Assembly: GCA_016926925.1 (NCBI GenBank)
Contig: JAFGNQ010000298.1
Location: forward strand, 1 to 6,203
Direction: 5' to 3'
Length of the DNA stretch: 6,203 nucleotides
DNA from: Candidatus Aminicenantota bacterium
GTDB lineage: Bacteria; Acidobacteriota; Aminicenantia; Aminicenantales; Aminicenantaceae
Part shown: positions 5,755 to 6,203 of the stretch, piece by piece
Layout: the number at the start of each line of letters is the position of its first letter
Numbering within the stretch: the stretch's first letter is position 1
The notes under the pieces: model-generated
Databases searched by the model: none
Seen by the model: the letters and a program-made list of their open reading frames with translations, nothing else
What the model was told of the DNA's origin: nothing
Translations under genes and position numbers: made by a program

Positions 5755-6203
5755 ATGAAGACTAGGGATCTCTTCTATTTAATCGGGTCCGTTCTCTTGT
5801 GTCAACTTGCGGGAATCGTAGGCGGGATTTTCACGGCCTCCTCGGTCGGCACATGGTATGCCGGTTTGACGAAACCCGCTTTCAATCCTCCGAGTTGGGT
5901 TTTCTCGCCTGTTTGGATCACTCTTTATCTCTTGATGGGGATCGCACTTTTTCTTGTCCTGAAAAAGGATTTCGATTCTGAAGGAGTCCGGATTGCCGTC
6001 ATTTTTTTTGTGTGTCAGCTCGTGCTCAACGCTCTCTGGTCTTATCTGTTTTTCGGCCTGAAAGCGCCGTTGGCGGCCTTTTTGGAGATCGTAGTTTTGT
6101 GGGCCTTGATTTTGATCACCACGGTGAAATTTTTTCGCATTTCCAGGGCGGCAGGGATCCTGCTTGTCCCCTATCTCCTCTGGGTCGGCTTCGCCTCTGT
6201 CCT
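5755..6203 (+). CDS. tspO: TspO/MBR family protein (tryptophan-rich sensory protein), incomplete at 3' end
   Basis: A five-helix inner-membrane protein related to the mitochondrial translocator protein. Bacterial members bind porphyrins and sterol-like ligands and have been linked to tetrapyrrole and stress responses; the precise role is debated. 149 residues are seen, and the family is about 150-165 long, so only a short C-terminal end is cut off by the window. Hydrophobic segments lie at about 8-28, 50-70, 80-101, 106-127 and 132-149, fitting the five-helix fold. Signatures in order: WYAGLTKPAFNPPSWVFSPVW (34-54) loop between helices 1 and 2, Q88 and N92-xx-WS, FFG (99-101) then P105, E111 and LW, then PYLLWVGFA (139-147). 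AGGAG at 5741-5745 with 9-nt spacing supports the ATG. The gap from recA is 40 bp and holds no convincing terminator, only the palindrome AAAAGCTTTT, so co-transcription with recA is possible. Family assignment is firm; function in this organism is not known. Confidence 0.95.
   Translation, partial: MKTRDLFYLIGSVLLCQLAGIVGGIFTASSVGTWYAGLTKPAFNPPSWVFSPVWITLYLLMGIALFLVLKKDFDSEGVRIAVIFFVCQLVLNALWSYLFFGLKAPLAAFLEIVVLWALILITTVKFFRISRAAGILLVPYLLWVGFASV

Noticed and set aside
1..6203. CRISPR arrays, tRNA/rRNA genes, insertion sequences, phage or defence genes
   Set aside because: I saw no regularly spaced repeats, cloverleaf-like segments, transposase motifs or terminal inverted repeats on either strand.

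Overview
The window reads as a bacterial chromosome segment from an anaerobic, probably Gram-negative organism. It carries formate-tetrahydrofolate ligase together with an acetoacetyl-CoA thiolase and a 3-hydroxybutyryl-CoA dehydrogenase, a combination common in acetogenic, syntrophic or sulfate-reducing lineages such as Desulfobacterota and in some uncultured anaerobes. The lineage is an inference from gene content only. No 16S, tRNA or phylum-specific marker is present. Genes from about 555 onward have GC near 55-60% in the lines I counted, while positions 1-420 are near 39%.

Layout. Positions 1-383 (minus strand) hold the start of an open frame that matches the second half of a MacB/FtsX-type ABC transporter permease. 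It lacks the usual N-terminal half and most of the periplasmic domain, so it looks like an eroded remnant. Positions 384-554 form a divergent intergenic region with a sigma70-like promoter, a perfect 14-bp palindrome and a strong ribosome binding site for fhs. fhs (555-2225) encodes a full-length formate-tetrahydrofolate ligase with unusual signature residues. A 182-bp gap with its own candidate promoter precedes the thiolase (2408-3598). The 3-hydroxybutyryl-CoA dehydrogenase (3610-4461) follows 11 nt later, evidently co-transcribed. A gap of about 180 bp contains a rho-independent terminator (4562-4596), followed by recA (4641-5714). A TspO/MBR-family membrane protein (5755 to the window end, incomplete) starts 40 bp after recA.

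How the genes fit together. The thiolase and dehydrogenase catalyse consecutive reversible steps (2 acetyl-CoA to acetoacetyl-CoA to 3-hydroxybutyryl-CoA), shared by butyrate formation, butyrate oxidation and polyhydroxybutyrate-type metabolism. fhs feeds or drains formate at the C1-tetrahydrofolate pool. Together they point to anaerobic acetyl-CoA and C1 metabolism. recA and tspO form a separate unit. Ordinary metabolic and housekeeping genes dominate, and I see no convincing undescribed system. The points most worth a second look are the shrunken permease, the palindrome inside the fhs promoter, the altered L2 loop of RecA, the altered FTHFS signatures, and the terminator pressed against recA.
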